A DNA stretch of 64,000 bases from Emydura subglobosa (GCA_007922225.1 ML680053.1:7734217-7798216), one strand, 5' to 3'. Shown: positions 12,181 to 25,629, counted from the stretch's first letter. Translations and numbers: made by a program. Notes: generated by a model from the sequence alone, not told the origin.

Positions 12181-12241
12181 TAGTTAGTTAGTAATAACTT
12201 CAGGAACTTCTTTCTCTTTCATGTGAATCACAAAAGACTAC

Positions 12242-12683
12242 TGTCATAGACTGGGGTGCGGGCGGTCAGACCTAGTGGTCAGAGCAGTGGTGGTCCAGCC
12301 TGGGGGGTCAGAGCTGGAGTCAGGAGTCAGCCACAGACAGTACTCAGGGCTTCGACATAGAAGCAGGGCTCGGGAACAAAACAAGAAGGCAAGAACAGGA
12401 CAGGAAGGCAGGAACCAGGAATGAGGCAGGAGGCAGGGTCTGATGGAGCAGCCAGCCAGGGATTCACTTAGTTGCTCAGACAGATTCCTGTGCTTTCTGG
12501 CTTAAATAGTGAATCTGAGCCAATAGGAGAGGCTGGACATTTCCTCCAACTGGGAGCTCCATGGGCAGTGCCTATGGTGAGTTAGGGTCCATCAGCTCAT
12601 GCCCTCTGCTGGTACCAGCAAGCTGCCAGGAGGTGGCTGCTGAGAACCCGTGGACTCGCATTCAAGACCCATGATCCCTCACA
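12242..12683 (-). mobile_element. Probable LTR (solo)
   Basis: The segment starts tgtcatagactggggtg and ends atgatccctcaca, so the ends are TG...CA and roughly complementary. On the minus strand an attggctc box is followed about 15 bp later by a ctatttaag TATA-like box and then a C/T-rich stretch of repeated tcctg units like the U5 of turtle LTRs. The box reads CCAAT on the opposite strand, which leaves orientation uncertain. I found no clean target-site duplication. Confidence 0.5.
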
Positions 12684-12689
12684 AATATC

Positions 12690-14330
12690 TAGATTGGTAA
12701 ACTATTGAACTTCTGCACCAAAGGTAGCAAGGTGTTACAGTCCATCCTCCAATTTTCTAATTGCACTCTCCTCCACCACTTGTTTGACCATTGACACATG
12801 TACCTCCTTCCTACGGCATCCCACGTGAGTGGCGCAAAGCAAAATGAAGGTAGACAAAATGCAGAAAACAAGGTTGTGGTCTAAGAGAATCAGACGCTAT
12901 AGAGGCACATATCATGCTGATGTTTGAGACTATACTCCACAAATTATGCAAATATCCTTAAAATGCTTTGACTGAAATATCTGAGATTTTATTTGACAGA
13001 GAATGGATTTCCTGCCTTCAGTATTATGAGGATTTTTTTACTTTTTACATTATGTAATTGCATAATTTCAAAATCGGATATATGTGCATGTGTGGAGAAA
13101 GAGTGCCTGTCAACCAAGGAACTTCAAAGCACTAAACAAAAATGCTACGACAATTATTACAATAAACAAGATTACAACTTGCCCTAACTCACATCACTGG
13201 GGTGGACGGTGTTGGTGATCAGGTTCTGCCTCCCTTATCCACTCCCCACACCCAGCTGCCCTAGTGGGGGGGAAGTAATCTATGATTGGTAAACAACAGT
13301 AGCAGATTGCTATACCTTTGTAACGAGGAGGGGGAACTAGGAAAGGAATTGGAGCTCTCATCAGCTCTGAAAATATACCATACTTCTAAATGTATGTATG
13401 TGCAGTGGAGAGTGCACACAATCAGCAGTACAAACAGATGCTATAGATATGACTCCAAATGACTGTAATTAATAGAATATCACTAAAAGAGTGTATGCAC
13501 CAACAGACGCAGTGGTTAGCTATGTATTCAGCAGCACAGTACAAAACAAACAAAACAAAACACCCCTAACACTGTTTACCTTTGATCAGGAAGTATGTTA
13601 ATTCAAGTGACAAATGTATTATGTCACTGTGATTAAACTGAGACCAACAACATCTTGACGCTCTCTGTGTTACCAGACGAAGCCACTGGAGTCATATTCC
13701 AGGGGAGAACGCATCTGGTTTGCAGCCTAGTCTTTAAATTAATAAATCAACTGTCACTTAATTGTGACTGCTACGTGAATGACAGAGCCAATTAATTTTG
13801 TATCAGTTCCCAGTGCAGAGGTGAGGTCAAGGTATCTTTGGCTGCATTCCTAAATTTAAACACCAGACAGTATCATCCTTCTGGTTAAAAGTAATCAATA
13901 TTAGCAATTTATCATAATTTGCACTCCAGCACACACTTGGGCTGCTTAATCAAGCATCCTGCCTGGTTTGTTTGTCCATAGTTGCGTGAAAGACATAGAC
14001 TGAACATACCCAATAAGTTTCTCAGCAACATTACTACAGTGACTATTGTGACATGATTCATACTTAGAGTGAGTGGCCAGATGACTTCAGCAGACTAGAA
14101 ATAAGACAATGTTCTAAAGATATATCTGGTAAATTAATCACCCTTATAAAAAAGTTTGACTAGCAAGCTTATCATCTTAAATGTAGAGCAATCTTCAATA
14201 AGATTTATCAGTAAAATACCTGCCTACAAGCTGCCTACAATGACTTTTTATAGTCAAAATATAAACAGGACATTCACAACCAGAAGACATTTGCTTCAAC
14301 CATATAACCCCCAAACAATCAGGGCTTTAA
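12690..14330. other. No recognised gene; unassigned DNA
   Basis: An (AAAAC)n-like stretch lies at 13541-13563. A 64-residue plus-strand frame at 12993-13187 has a hydrophobic start but no family I recognise and no supporting context. Confidence 0.45.
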
Positions 14331-14382
14331 GTGGGTGAAGGTTACGGGGCAGAAAGGTGGGTGAAGGTTACAGGGTAGGAAA
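14331..14382. repeat. Two-copy 26-bp tandem repeat
   Basis: The unit gtgggtgaaggttac-gggcag-aaag occurs at 14331-14356 and again at 14357-14382 with a few differences. It lies directly 5' of the LTR-like segment at 14399. Confidence 0.8.
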
Positions 14383-14398
14383 ATGGAATCTACCTCTC

Positions 14399-15000
14399 TG
14401 TCACGGGGTGCTCCACACATAGCTCATTTAGTGCCTCCTCCTGGTCACTCTGGGGAATAGCTCTCAAGGCTGACACCCCCATCCGTGGTTTGCATACTGT
14501 CACTCCAACTCTGGTCTGCAGCTCCTCTCGCTCAAGGACCCTCAGCATGTGTGGCTAGGTCACTCAGCTTTCCCCCTTCTGGGGTAGGGTCCATTAACAG
14601 TCATCCTATTCACTGCCTCAGTCCTATACCACACTCTCAGTGGCTGGGAGGAGAATCCAGGCCCGCCTTCTTCTCCAGGTTCCAGCCTAGGACCCTCAGC
14701 TCAGTGGTCCTTGGCTACCTCTCTCTGCCCTCACTGCTCCTTCCCTGGACTGCTTCCTACCACTCTGGTTCCCCTTCTCTCTTGGTGTACCAGCTCCAAG
14801 AACCCTCCTCCCTCTCCCCAGGGAGTGACTGCTCTTTCTCACTAGCAGCAGCCCCCATCTGTATTCCTCTACCTGGCTCCATAAGCCCTGCCTGTTCTTG
14901 CACAGATGAGTCTAATTAGATGCCTCCAGCCTAAGCTCCCTTGTTTGCAGCCTAATTAGCGGATTGGGCCCACCTGGCCCAATTCTGCTCTTTCACCACT
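14399..15000 (-). mobile_element. Probable LTR, gypsy-like, 3' edge uncertain
   Basis: The left end tgtcacggggtgctccac parallels the LTRs at 29640 and 48422. On the minus strand a CCAAT box (attgg on plus, near 14963) precedes a weak TATA-like cttatgg, as in those LTRs. The right edge has no clear CA end, so this copy may be truncated. The 144-residue plus-strand frame across it is Ser/Pro-rich and is not a gene. Confidence 0.55.
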
Positions 15001-15114
15001 GGTGTGGAGATCTCATCCTGCTTACACTTCTACTTAAGGTACAAGGAACACGGCTGCAATGTAAATCCTCTACCCTGCGTGGGGCCATTGTGATCAGTGT
15101 ATATGCCAATCAAC

Positions 15115-15190
15115 CAGAGAACACTGTTCAGGGCAGGGATAGTCTCTTTGTTCTGTGTTTGCCCAGTATCTAGCAAACTGCCTGTAAATG
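15115..15190 (+). repeat. SINE 3' tail fragment
   Basis: The string gggcagggatagtctctttg followed by ttctgtgtttgcccagtatc matches the ggcagggactgtctctt...cagtgcctagcac tail of reptile SINEs, diverged. Confidence 0.5.
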
Positions 15191-15797
15191 CTGAATCTTG
15201 TCTATATTATCTGGTAAAAGCCGTGTTTTGGGGTCTTGGAACAATGACTGGGGCCATTGGGTGCTACCACAATGCAAAGACTGGCTTGCCTCTAATGCCA
15301 CTGTCCATAACGACATGTGTAGAACCAGCACAGAGATGCCCTCCAGAGTATGCCTGCTTTGTAAAGATATCCTTGCCCTGCCTGCTCCGCTGGTGCCCCA
15401 TACCCTGCACAACACTCTTGCAGTTACAAATTGTGCAGAGGGCTCATCAGAGTGAATCTCACTCATTAGGAGAGTCCATACAACACATTAAAAGGAGGTG
15501 AACCCTCAATAGATACCATACAGATTTATGCTCAGAAGAGGTAATACTGTTCTGTGGCATTGTGCCCTCGATGTATTGAGTCTGAAAGCCCTCCGACACT
15601 ATCCCGTAATGGTAAAGCATGGGCTATTCTTTTCATCTTCTAAAGATAATCTGCACAAACTACTAAAGTGACAGGTTAGGACAGATGGGTTGGAAATATC
15701 AGTGAGGGCTCATGAGAAAACAGTAATACTAGGCTACAAGGAATGCAAATACACTACTTGAGTGGAGCAAAAGTTTACTTTAATCAGATCATGTGTC

Positions 15798-15814
15798 TTT
15801 TTTTTTTTTTTTTT
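15798..15814 (+). repeat. Poly-T tract
   Basis: Seventeen T residues in a row. It could be the A-tail of an inverted retroposon, but no body was identified. Confidence 0.9.
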
Positions 15815-15894
15815 GAACAAAATGCTGCTCCAAAACCCAGTCACACAAACAGCCAGACACACATGCAGCCAGTAACTGAGAGACAGTGCAGGAG

Positions 15895-16012
15895 CCTGAT
15901 CTTGTTGTTAAGACATTGCACTAAGATTTACGAGATCGGAGTTCAGCTCTTGCTTCTGCTACAAGCTTTCGAAAAGACTTTGAGCAAATCACTCGACCTG
16001 TGTCCACAATGA
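15895..16012 (+). repeat. tRNA-derived SINE
   Basis: The segment contains ttgttgttaagacattgcac, then a gagatcggagttcagctc B-box-like block and gcaaatcactcgacctgtg from the MIR-like core. The layout matches tRNA-headed reptile SINEs. It is old and has lost its 3' tail. Confidence 0.65.
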
Positions 16013-16439
16013 AATTTGAACCAAGATTCCCTCATATGCTAGTACTGGGACAACTGCACAAGTGGAAACCATAACAATACATGGCTTTACCAGCCAATAT
16101 AGACAAGATGCAGCATTTACAGGTATTTTTAACCACTTTGTCCGTTAAACCTGCTGGGGAGGATGACTTGAAGTGACATATACCCCAAGTTACAGCCAAG
16201 CATATTCATTTTGAGCGTGAGTTCAGGGAGACAGAGAAATTCTGGAGAGCTGTGTCTTATCAGGGAAATAGAGAAGCAGTTTGTTCAAAGAAACCAGTGC
16301 TGATGGCTGAAGGCAGAGCAACAACACCTGTGTTGTTAAGAATGCTGCTGAAGAACATTGTTACTGCTGCTGGGTTGTTACGGCTGCTCCCTGCTTCTGT
16401 GGTGTGATCAGCACTAGCGGTGCAGCCTGTTAATTCAAC

Positions 16440-17010
16440 AGACCTTGATATTATTCATAAGGAAAGACCACAGGCTTGGTTCAGTTGGCGAAGGCACTTG
16501 ACCAGGTTTATTGTCGACGAAGCACGGTCCTAGTGTCCTGCCTTCACGGTACACTAACACATGTATGCCCGTGACAATGGTACCAGCTCAGTATGCAGTG
16601 TGAGTCTCTGCCGGCCCCTTGGCTGGACAAAGGTGCCCCTCCCATGACGACTTCTTTTGTACACTGATTCAAACAAGTTATGTATTACACTCCTGACATC
16701 GTTCGTTACCAATTGTATACCTTGTGCCCGCTGGTTCGAACAGAATATCCCTATTCATTATTCTTACTTGAGATCGATGTGTTCCTGAACCTTCTCTAGG
16801 AATGTGTTTACATGAATGCACAGTACCTAGTACCTTTTAGGAGTGCCTGTATTTTAGCAACGCTAGCCGTACTTTTGCCAAGCGTCTGCTTTATGACAGA
16901 GCCTGACTTTTGCTCATAGCATAGCCTGGCTTTGCTGACTGTGGTTCAGGCCTCAGGTCTTGCACCAGGCCCAGTGCGCCAGACTCTCTCTGTCTACTGC
17001 AACCTGTAAT
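16440..17010 (-). mobile_element. Probable retroviral-type LTR
   Basis: The tract has the composition and length of an LTR. A tttattgtcgac block near 16509, read on the minus strand as gtcgacaataaa, is a plausible polyadenylation signal close to the LTR 3' end. I could not fix the TG and CA termini or a target duplication. No internal retroviral genes flank it, so it is probably solo. Confidence 0.45.
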
Positions 17011-17239
17011 CTGTTTTGCTGCAGTCTTTTCAGTTCTATACATTTTTGCTCAAGGCAACAACAGGAACTATAACAGGGCATATGGTAAATAAAATAGAAT
17101 AGTACAGCATATCCTTGACCTGAGTCCCACACATCTCTCCCCCAGTAAGTAAATAGTTCATTCTAGAAGTCAAAACTTTTCTTGTCTGTACTGAATTGAA
17201 CATATATAAGCCTTTTTCTTGGAAGTCACTCCCAAATTT

Positions 17240-17330
17240 ACAATATAGGGTGTGATCCAAAGTCTATTCAGAGTCCTTCCGCTTCGGTGGACTTTGGATT
17301 TGACTTCAGTGGGCTTTGGATCAGGTCCAC
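17240..17330. mobile_element. Short palindromic MITE
   Basis: The ends gtgatccaaagtctattcag and gtgggctttggatcaggtcc pair with each other, and the centre repeats the ctttggat motif. It belongs to the same loose family as 10380-10492. Confidence 0.65.
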
Positions 17331-20000
17331 AATGCATAAAGAAAGTCTTTACACTTTATAATAATAGGATAGAGACTGTCAAACTATCACTATCTGGAAT
17401 CTGCTTGTAAGAGAGTGCACATCCTTTTCTCTTCACTAACCTTTCACATTTTTGTAATCAGAACCATCCCTGATGGGGAAAAATTGCTTTCACGGAGAAC
17501 AAAACAAATTTAAAAAGCAACATAATTTAAAAATATATATAAAACAGTCCTCTCCACACCCAACAGAAAAGAGAGGTTAATCAGATTTTCCTTTTAACTA
17601 TCTGTTTCTGATTCTCAGTTTGAGCATTAAATCACAAGATTCACAAGGCGACACGGTATCTGATTATTAACAATCAACAGAACATGAAATAAAATGGATT
17701 TCTGTACCAGAGCTCTCTATTGTGTCTCTGTCTGAGCCATTAACTGCTGTACATGATTGTATTATTAACACTCAATATTTCTCTCAGTGTTGCTGCAGAA
17801 CCAGGACATCAAGGTAGCTAAGAACTGTTATGCTTTGGAGGTGAAAATGATATTTAAGAAGCGTGGTGTGGAAAGCAGAAGGAAGTGCAATTCAGAGACC
17901 ATGTTAACTGGCAACTGAATAACTGTATGACCGAGACAAGGAACTGATGCGCAGAGACTCATATGGGAAAGTCTCCAGCAGGGGCAGGAACCGACCGTTT
18001 CTTGTGTTGCCCAATCTAGTCTCCTACGGCTCCTATTAAAATCCAACTCCTTTTGAAAACCCTTCTCCAGACCAACCTTCCTCCCTTGCAGTAAAAAATT
18101 ATGATGTTGCACAGGGTGACACAACCTTTTCTGAAGAGGTCAGAATCCTGGTCTCGTTAAGGATACTGGGAGTTTTACCATTGACTTTTCTGAGGTTAGG
18201 ACTCCACACAGAGTGAATAAGTCTTTCTAAATACAAAACAATTAGGGTGACTTCTGATACATTAAGTTACAGTGTAAAAGCCTTGTTACCACATGTCCCA
18301 TTGAGGTACTCAGGCCATAATCTAGCCACATTAAAAATAATCAAAAGCAAGCATTATAATGAAACATCCCCTCAAAATGTCAATAAACGTAATCAGGTAC
18401 ATAAAGTGTGGAGGGGGCAAATGAAGGAAATGAATATATTGGAGTTGATTAATATTGAATCATTAGTGATAATTGTGACTGTTGTTCAATGAGAGACTAC
18501 ATCAAGTCAGCAGGGTCGATATTTGATTGTTGTGGGGTTTGATGGTTTGTCATTCTATTTCTTTATTATTTTTAATTGGTTTGGACAAGTGCCCTTTCCA
18601 TCCATTTAGCACTAACACTCTTCCACAAGTCAGGCATATGTCCTTTCCTTGCCCTTTTGAAGTACTTAGATATATGGCCCTCATCACCATAATTATTACT
18701 TGATTAGATTAGTCTAGATTAGATATTCCGAGGCCTCATTGTTTTCAGGATTAGTCAGCCACATGCACAGATGGTTTACACGGCTGCATCAAGTAGGTTC
18801 CAGGACATGGGATGAAATCCACTGTTGTGCAAACATTCTTCAGAAAAGCTGTAAACAAAGCAAAGTCCTGCTTAAGCCCTTAAAACATGTGTTGCGTGTT
18901 ACCTGGAAAGGAATATGTTCCTTTTGTACAATAGAGAATTTCACCCCTGATGAGATTAGATATCTGTCATACTTGGTCACTGCTCACTTTTCCTTACTTC
19001 CTGCTTTTTCCTGGACTTCATAGCAATGGTTCTAGATTTTATTTAATTCATTCATTTATTTTTAAAGAAAAAGATTCTGGCAGCAAGTTTCAGCTGCAGA
19101 TCATCACATTCTTTATCCCTTTTCTCTTCTCAGTGTCCTATCTCCCAGGGGTGATCCCAAACACCAAATGCAGAATTTCTCATTGAGTACCAAATATTTC
19201 TAGCTACCTCTACTGATCATCTACCTAATTTTACTTGCACGTCTAATCCTTGGTTACATAATTGCCTTGATGCAAGAACCTCTGCTTTTGTCTATTTTTT
19301 CCCTTTAGTTCCAGTCCTTCCTTGCAAAGTATAAGCCTGGACACTGATTTATAAGCCTTGACACAGATGTAACAGGGATCCACCTCCTTGCATCAATCAT
19401 GCTCCCGAATGTTCTTTCACTTAGACATCAGCCCACACTTCAAAGTAGTTCTCACTGACTATGTGGCAGCAGCTAAAACCTGCCAAAAGCTGACTGATGT
19501 GATAAGTGGGAACTTCGGGGAGAAGTGACAAGAGCAGCAATAAGAACTAGGATTGATGCAAAATGGTGGGTCTAGCTTTGTTACTCGGAAATGGGCACTG
19601 TGCTGTACATTTCACAGCAGTTCTCTAGGAAGACTTTAGTAACAAAAAAGACAGAAGTAGGGTTGGGGAAAAAAACCTTGAAAAAGAAAATATAATTATG
19701 CTGGTTCATATTTTTTCTTCACCTTTTGGTGTGCTTGGGATCTGCCTATTAGAATTAGGTGAGTCTCTTGAGAATCTTGTTACATATACAAGAATGAAAT
19801 AGGTGGAAAATAGAATGAAGGAAAATACACACAAACACATGATACTGCACTAATTCTCAGTAGTGCTATGGTGTTTGCAATAACCATCCGTTTGAACCAC
19901 AGATGAAAAGCATTTAAACTGGAAGAATCTCAGGGAAGAGAAAGCTAATTAGGGATTTTCCGCTATATATTTTTTGCACTGCATTAGTATTTTTGTATTA
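17331..20000. other. No recognised gene; unassigned DNA
   Basis: The frames at 17828-18124 (minus), 18247-18492 and 18739-19023 (plus) carry no recognised domain. No repeat boundaries that I can support occur here. Confidence 0.45.
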
Positions 20001-20019
20001 CACACACACACACACACAC
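20001..20019 (+). repeat. (CA)n microsatellite
   Basis: About nine and a half CA units, preceded by tatta. Confidence 0.95.
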
Positions 20020-20047
20020 GCTATGTGGCAATTAACGCATCGAAGGA

Positions 20048-20135
20048 AGAATAGTGTTGTGGTTAAAGCACAATATTGACATTCGGGAGACCAGGGTTCT
20101 AATCCAGACTGTCATTGGCTTTCTTGTGCAAATAT
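20048..20135 (+). repeat. tRNA-derived SINE head
   Basis: The block gttgtggttaaagcacaata followed by gagaccagggttctaatcc shows A-box and B-box-like sequences of a Pol III SINE. The core is too diverged to follow past about 20150. Confidence 0.7.
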
Positions 20136-20989
20136 CTCAGGGCCAAATTGTGCTTCTGTTAGGAAATATCCATGTTGGGGCCAAGGAATTCCATATCATG
20201 AAACTCTAGAGTTTCCTATAAGTTCTTCTGGGAGCAGAGGGATAGAGTTTGCTTGCTACAGAAGGATTAGTGGGTCTGGCCTTCAAATCCTTCAAGAGCT
20301 GTGTGCCTCTGGGATCTGCAGGGGTACAGCACCATCCAGCAAGAGGTGGTGTAGCTACCAGATCCCTTGCTGTTCAGTTTCTTTAGAGCCATACTGACAT
20401 GTATTCTTCAGGTGGTGCCTTTAAGAAAGTTTTCCAGGGCAGAGTCAGCGCTCCAGGAAACTTAATTCAGTCTGTGGCTGTATCAACTCTGCTCTGCTGG
20501 ATGCATGTGTGGTATGATGTGAATCTGCAGTACAATTTTTAGCAGAGATAAAGAAGATGGCTGTGCATTGTCAGCTGGACAGGCTTTTAAAAGAGGAGAG
20601 ATGTGACAGATTTGTATCTGAGTTACATTCTTAGGAAACATTAAGAAAGCAACTAGCACAAAATACTACTCTAAATCCTACAGATCCTGCATATTGGCAG
20701 AGGGTTAGACCTTGTGGTTCTTTCTAATCCTATAATTCTAATGCTGATAGACTTCTGAGGTTGCCCTTAGAGGAACATGCAATACATCCTGAAGATAATG
20801 TATCTTAAACACAAAAGGCCACTACTCTGAATATTGTCCAAACCAACAGTACTGACAGTAAAACAAATCATTCAGGCCACGCTAAAATATATTAAGTTGT
20901 TTAGTAAAGTTCAGAAGTTTACATTAAAATGAATGGCCAGACAAATATGAAATAACTCAAGAGGGAAGAGCTGTGCCATTCCCTCCCTG

Positions 20990-21826
20990 CAATGTGGACA
21001 GGTGTGCAGCTCTGTCATTCCAATTCCTCACTCCTGGGACCCAACTTACCCCACTTTGCTGTGTGAATGACCCACCCCTCGGTCAGTCCACACCCAGCCT
21101 CTTGTGAGTAATTGGTCGCTGATCTAGTGAAGCAGCATTCATGGCCAGCCACTCACGGGATAGACTCCCAGCAAACACCCATAGTCCCAGATTCAACCCT
21201 GGGAATTGCCATCTTGCAGGTTTTCAGCGCTGTACACTGCACCCTGAAAGTTCATTTACATTTGTCCGTCAATTTATCAAAGAAATTGATATGCACCAGC
21301 TCTGTCACTCTAAGTGAGGTCTCCGCATGCACTCAATCCACAGGCACTGTTTTAGATGAGACAAACAAATAAGTTTATTGACTACAGGAAGATTTAATGT
21401 GCATATAAGTCAGAGTAATATAAATCAAAAGATTAATAATGTGTCAAGGAGTTAGTCACAATTAACTAAAAGATAACTCGCATCCCAAACTAAGATTAAT
21501 ATTCCAGTAGATTCTCAGTCTGTGAAGATAGCTTACCCACAGCCGGTTGCGATGCTTCTTGCAACCAGGCCGCCCCTCGTGGGCAGATTCTCAGTCTTTG
21601 GTGTTGCTTAGCAGATGGATTCCAAGAATTTCATATTTGTAGATATGTATGACATTTCAGGAAACATGCTACCAAAACAATAATGTTCAGTATGCCATGA
21701 GCATTCCAAAAAACACCTTACATGACATACTTTGCATTAGACAATAAACAGTTACACTATAAGGGTGAACATGAATGATACATAAATCACACTGTAAGGG
21801 TGTACATGGGGTACAGTGTGTCACAA
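20990..21826 (-). mobile_element. Probable LTR or LTR-bearing repeat
   Basis: The right end, gtacagtgtgtcaca, is a good LTR terminus (tgtgacacactgtac on minus). The interior contains the aataagtttattgactacag block found in related form at 48199 and 55262. The left edge is not resolved. The 86-residue frame at 21112-21372 is not a gene. Confidence 0.45.
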
Positions 21827-21829
21827 GAG

Positions 21830-23287
21830 CTTATTACTGCATGAAGGATGCTTCCTGTGGGGCATAAGCACCATTGCCTGGAAAAAATTCTGTATTCAGG
21901 TTTTTAAAAAGCTTCAGGTAAAAGATCCAGAGATAGTATGTATGCTATAGACAACATGCCTGGCAGACAGATAGGTACAAGGGTACTGAAGAGATATTTT
22001 GTAATTAACTTCTCAGTCTGTATAGCCAAGCTCAACATGTAACACTGATATACTGCAAACTACTGGATACAAATACCATACTCTTGGCTCTACTTTGTAT
22101 TAATTTTCATACTTCCTCAGATGGTAATTTCCTGAAACTGATATGCAGGTAACTTCTGTTCAACTTGACTATGTGTACTCTACCAATACGTTCTGTGCTA
22201 TTTAAATATTATACCTCCTTCTGTGAGTCATGATTGCCAGAAGAATTATCTCATCTCTGATATCTGATGTGATAATGGGCCCTGGTTTACATCTCAAGAC
22301 TAGAAGATCTTTTTTTCAGGTTAACAAGTTTTATTTGATCCAGCCAGTGAGTTCAACCAGGGAAGCATAACATTTTGTTGGAACTTTCAAAAACGCTATG
22401 CAGACTATTGAGGGGGATGGGGGCAGGATCAACTGTCTTCAGACTATTAAAGGAGTGTTTTTTGTGCTATCATGCTGGAATTAACACATAGTTCTATGAA
22501 ACATGCATGCTGAACAACTGGTGGAAACACATTTGTGTACCAGACTTGACACCATCAGACCTGATCTGCATGATATATCAAAGGACAAAAATAAAACAAC
22601 ATCTGTACTCCCTGAGACAAAAAACACGGGAGGTAGACAGTGGACACCCAGCACTAGACTGTCTGAGGTCAGACACATACCAGATCCAGATAGAAGATCC
22701 TTGCCAGAAAAGATACAATAACTAACTGAAAGATTTACCATGTCAATTTTAACAGCTATTAATAGCCCTTTTCTTCATCAGAATGTCATTTATAGTTAAC
22801 ATAGACACAAATGTACCACTTCCTAATCCAAATATAGCTCAAATCAAAGACATCCTGATTTTAAGTCAGTGACATGGGAACTCCAGCTGCCTAAGAAACT
22901 ACTCAATTTTTCCTTCTGTGCAGTCAGTTGACCTCCCTATTTTATCCTTCCTAATAAATACCTCTACCCCTTATACTTCCAACGATACCATATCTTAGCA
23001 CTATTGAAATTCCTGTCAGACAGGAAGGCTATTTTTTTAGTCATTTCCAGTTACAGGGTCCCTAAGTGTCAGATGAATGCCTCTGAGCGAATGCTTGGTA
23101 CTTACAGTGATGTATGGCACAGTATTTTGTTTGAATAAACACTTCTTAAGTTGATACCAAAGGTCAAGTTGGCCTATAACGGAGCATGCTTGTCATCCCT
23201 TCTTTCTCTAGTGAAAAACCAATTATATACTATTGGTTCCCTAGGAAATTGAGAAGCAAATGCAGAACTTTGTTTTTCCTGGAACAC
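21830..23287. other. No recognised gene; unassigned DNA
   Basis: Overlapping frames on both strands at 22481-22741 have no recognised motif. No repeats were recognised. Confidence 0.45.
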
Positions 23288-23290
23288 TTA

Positions 23291-23581
23291 GGATATGTCT
23301 ATACTTCAATAAAACCCTCACTGCCTGGGTCAGCAAACTCGGGCTTGCTTGAAGAGCTTGAAGAGCTATAAAATTGCAGTGTAGATGTTCGGGCTCAGTT
23401 TGGAGCCCAGGCTCTGAAACCTTTCCCCTTGCAGAGGTTCAGAGCCCGGGCTCCAGCTCAAGTCCAAATATCTACACTACAATTGTATAGCCTTCCAGCC
23501 CTTAGCACCAGAACCTGATTTAGCTGATCTGGGCCAGCCGTGGCTATGCTGTGGGTCTTTTGTCACAGCGTAGACATACTT
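23291..23581. mobile_element. TTA-flanked MITE (PIF/Harbinger-like or mariner-like)
   Basis: The ends ggatatgtctatac and gcgtagacatactt are inverted copies (inner eight bases tatgtcta identical). The flanks are tta at 23288-23290 and tta at 23582-23584. The interior is a long imperfect palindrome with mirrored gagcccaggctctgaaac and cagagcccgggctcc blocks. No transposase is encoded. TTA duplication favours PIF/Harbinger, but other copies in the window fit TA equally well. Confidence 0.8.
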
Positions 23582-24079
23582 TTAGGCACTGTCTCACCAA
23601 TTAGTGAATAGGGCTTTAAATTATACTCTGCTACTGTCTGAAATCTAACTTTGACCATTGTAAGTTAAAAGAATATGTAACTGTACCTCTCTGACTTGTA
23701 AAACCACTTTACAAACCAGAATAGATTTGCTGGAAATGGAGTGGATACATTTATATGGGCATAATACAGGCTGTAATTTTCCAATCTGGAGAACTAACTT
23801 CTGTGGCCCAAAGTTTAAATATGACTAATATTAAAATATGTAAGGAAGTGGAGAAAAGTAGAGTAAGGCATTATTTTGGTGTTTCACGTATCCTTTTTGG
23901 CACAGGTAGTCTTATACATTATAGAAAATACTATAGAAATGTAACACTCATCACTATGGTATCTACTCTTGAAAACTTGAGAGTTGCATGATCATATTTT
24001 GGCTTTCTGGAATTTGAGGTTTATTGTGAGACACTTGCCCTGTGTATGAAGGAGGGTGAAGGAAGGCCATGAAGGATTA

Positions 24080-24565
24080 GTATGACAACTCATGGAAAAT
24101 TTTCCAGTGGAATGTTTTTCCATCAGAAAATAGTAAATCCTCAAAATCAAAACATTCTGCGGGAACGTGTTAAATTTAATGAAATTTCGTTTAGAAAAAT
24201 AATTTAAAAATAATTTGAATTTAAATAAGGTTGAAATGATTTGCTCGATTTGAGCAGAACAGAACAGGTTTTGATTTTTTGTTTCAAAATTAGTTTTCAT
24301 TTTTAAATGCATTTTATATTATAAATTAATATTAGACATTATATTTATATTTTATATTATATTAGAATGTCACATAAATAAAAGTTAAAATGTAAATGAA
24401 ATATTTCCTTTTTATCAAAATAAAACATTTTGATTGACCGAGAACAATTTTTTTGGAAAAAATTTCATTTTGTGGGAAATTTTGAAATTCTTTGTTTTTC
24501 TTCCAATTCAGGATAAAAACACGTCAAAATCAAGGCTTTTCACATGAAACATAAATTCCAGTTCC
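24080..24565. repeat. AT-rich fold-back repeat
   Basis: The tract is made of mirrored runs such as ggaaaattttccagtgg and gttttgattttttgtttc, ending in cacagctctaatgag. It matches the AT-rich family at 12065, 37530 and 49270. A 106-residue minus-strand frame over part of it is low-complexity and is not a gene. Confidence 0.6.
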
Positions 24566-24599
24566 TGCACAGCTCTAATGAGAAGAAACTGGCTCATAC

Positions 24600-24790
24600 T
24601 GACCTGCATAGCTGTGCATTCGGTGGTTACACCAGGAGTCTAGTTCATCTTCCTATTTTGCCACTAATTCTCTGGATGGCCTTTAGTAAGTCAAAATTCT
24701 CTGAGTCTGTTTATCTGTATATAAATGGGGGTATATAAATCAGGTGTCTTGTGAGACCTAACTCAGTACTGTCTGAAAGGCTCTCAGGGT
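24600..24790 (+). repeat. SINE with MIR-like core
   Basis: A tRNA-like gtggttacaccaggagtc is followed by ttttgccactaattctctgg, gtaagtcaaaattctctgag and tctgtatataaatggggg. These are the successive blocks of the MIR-like core in plus sense. The copy is old. Confidence 0.6.
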
Positions 24791-25629
24791 TAAATTCATA
24801 GGGTTCAAGTGGTACATATGCTTGTTGATAGTCCTTAGACTTTCAACCTGAAACTCCGCGATGAGAATTGTTTAGAAGTGCAAAGCTGCATATTATCACT
24901 AAGTATACAGTAGCACATGGCTTTCAAACCCATCAGGGTGGATAAAGATAATAAACAACATTCATTACGGTTCAGACAGACTTCTTTTGGACCCATTCAG
25001 ACCTAAATTAACCCACAGCAAGAACATATTAAGTGACACATTGGTTCATCAGTGACAAAGGGTCAGTGGTGCACCTCAGTTAAGATATCTGAAACATTCC
25101 TAACAAAGTTGTCATACTTTCAGTCATATTACCAAGCTTAATCTTCTTTGAACTGTGTCACAGCTGCTGGAATAAACAGGGACATGGTTGTCAAGGACTT
25201 TTAATTTTCAGTGACAGCTGTCAAAGGATCTTTCTTAGACACTAGTCATATTTTAGATAAGAAAATAGAGTTTCAAAATGTACGATGGCCACAGGACATG
25301 AGCAGTTGTGATTGCATGGAGTCTCATTTCCCCAGTTTAATTTGAAATAGCAAATGGTAAATTGGATTTTATGGTTCAAATAAGATAGAAACAGAGACCA
25401 ATTTTCTCCAGTTTATCTATCACTTTTATCAATCAGTGTTTATTTTATAAATTAAAAGACATGCTGTCCTAGCTCCATGCAGTGAGAGTGAAAATTCTTT
25501 TCTTTTGACTTTCTCATACTTAAAACAAAAAAAAAAAAAGAATTATGGATTCAACAAAAACAAAGCCACGATGATGAAATTGAAATTGCAGGGATAGTGC
25601 TCATCTATATAAATTTTAGTAAATTTTCC

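Noticed and set aside
12993..13187. 64-residue frame with hydrophobic N-terminal part and several Cys
   Set aside because: No recognised family, no splice or promoter context, and length within chance expectation for a window of this size.
14485..14919. 144-residue Ser/Pro-rich frame
   Set aside because: It lies wholly within an LTR-like repeat and follows from C/T-rich composition.
22481..22741. Opposed frames of 72-86 residues
   Set aside because: No motif recognised on either strand and no flanking features of a gene.
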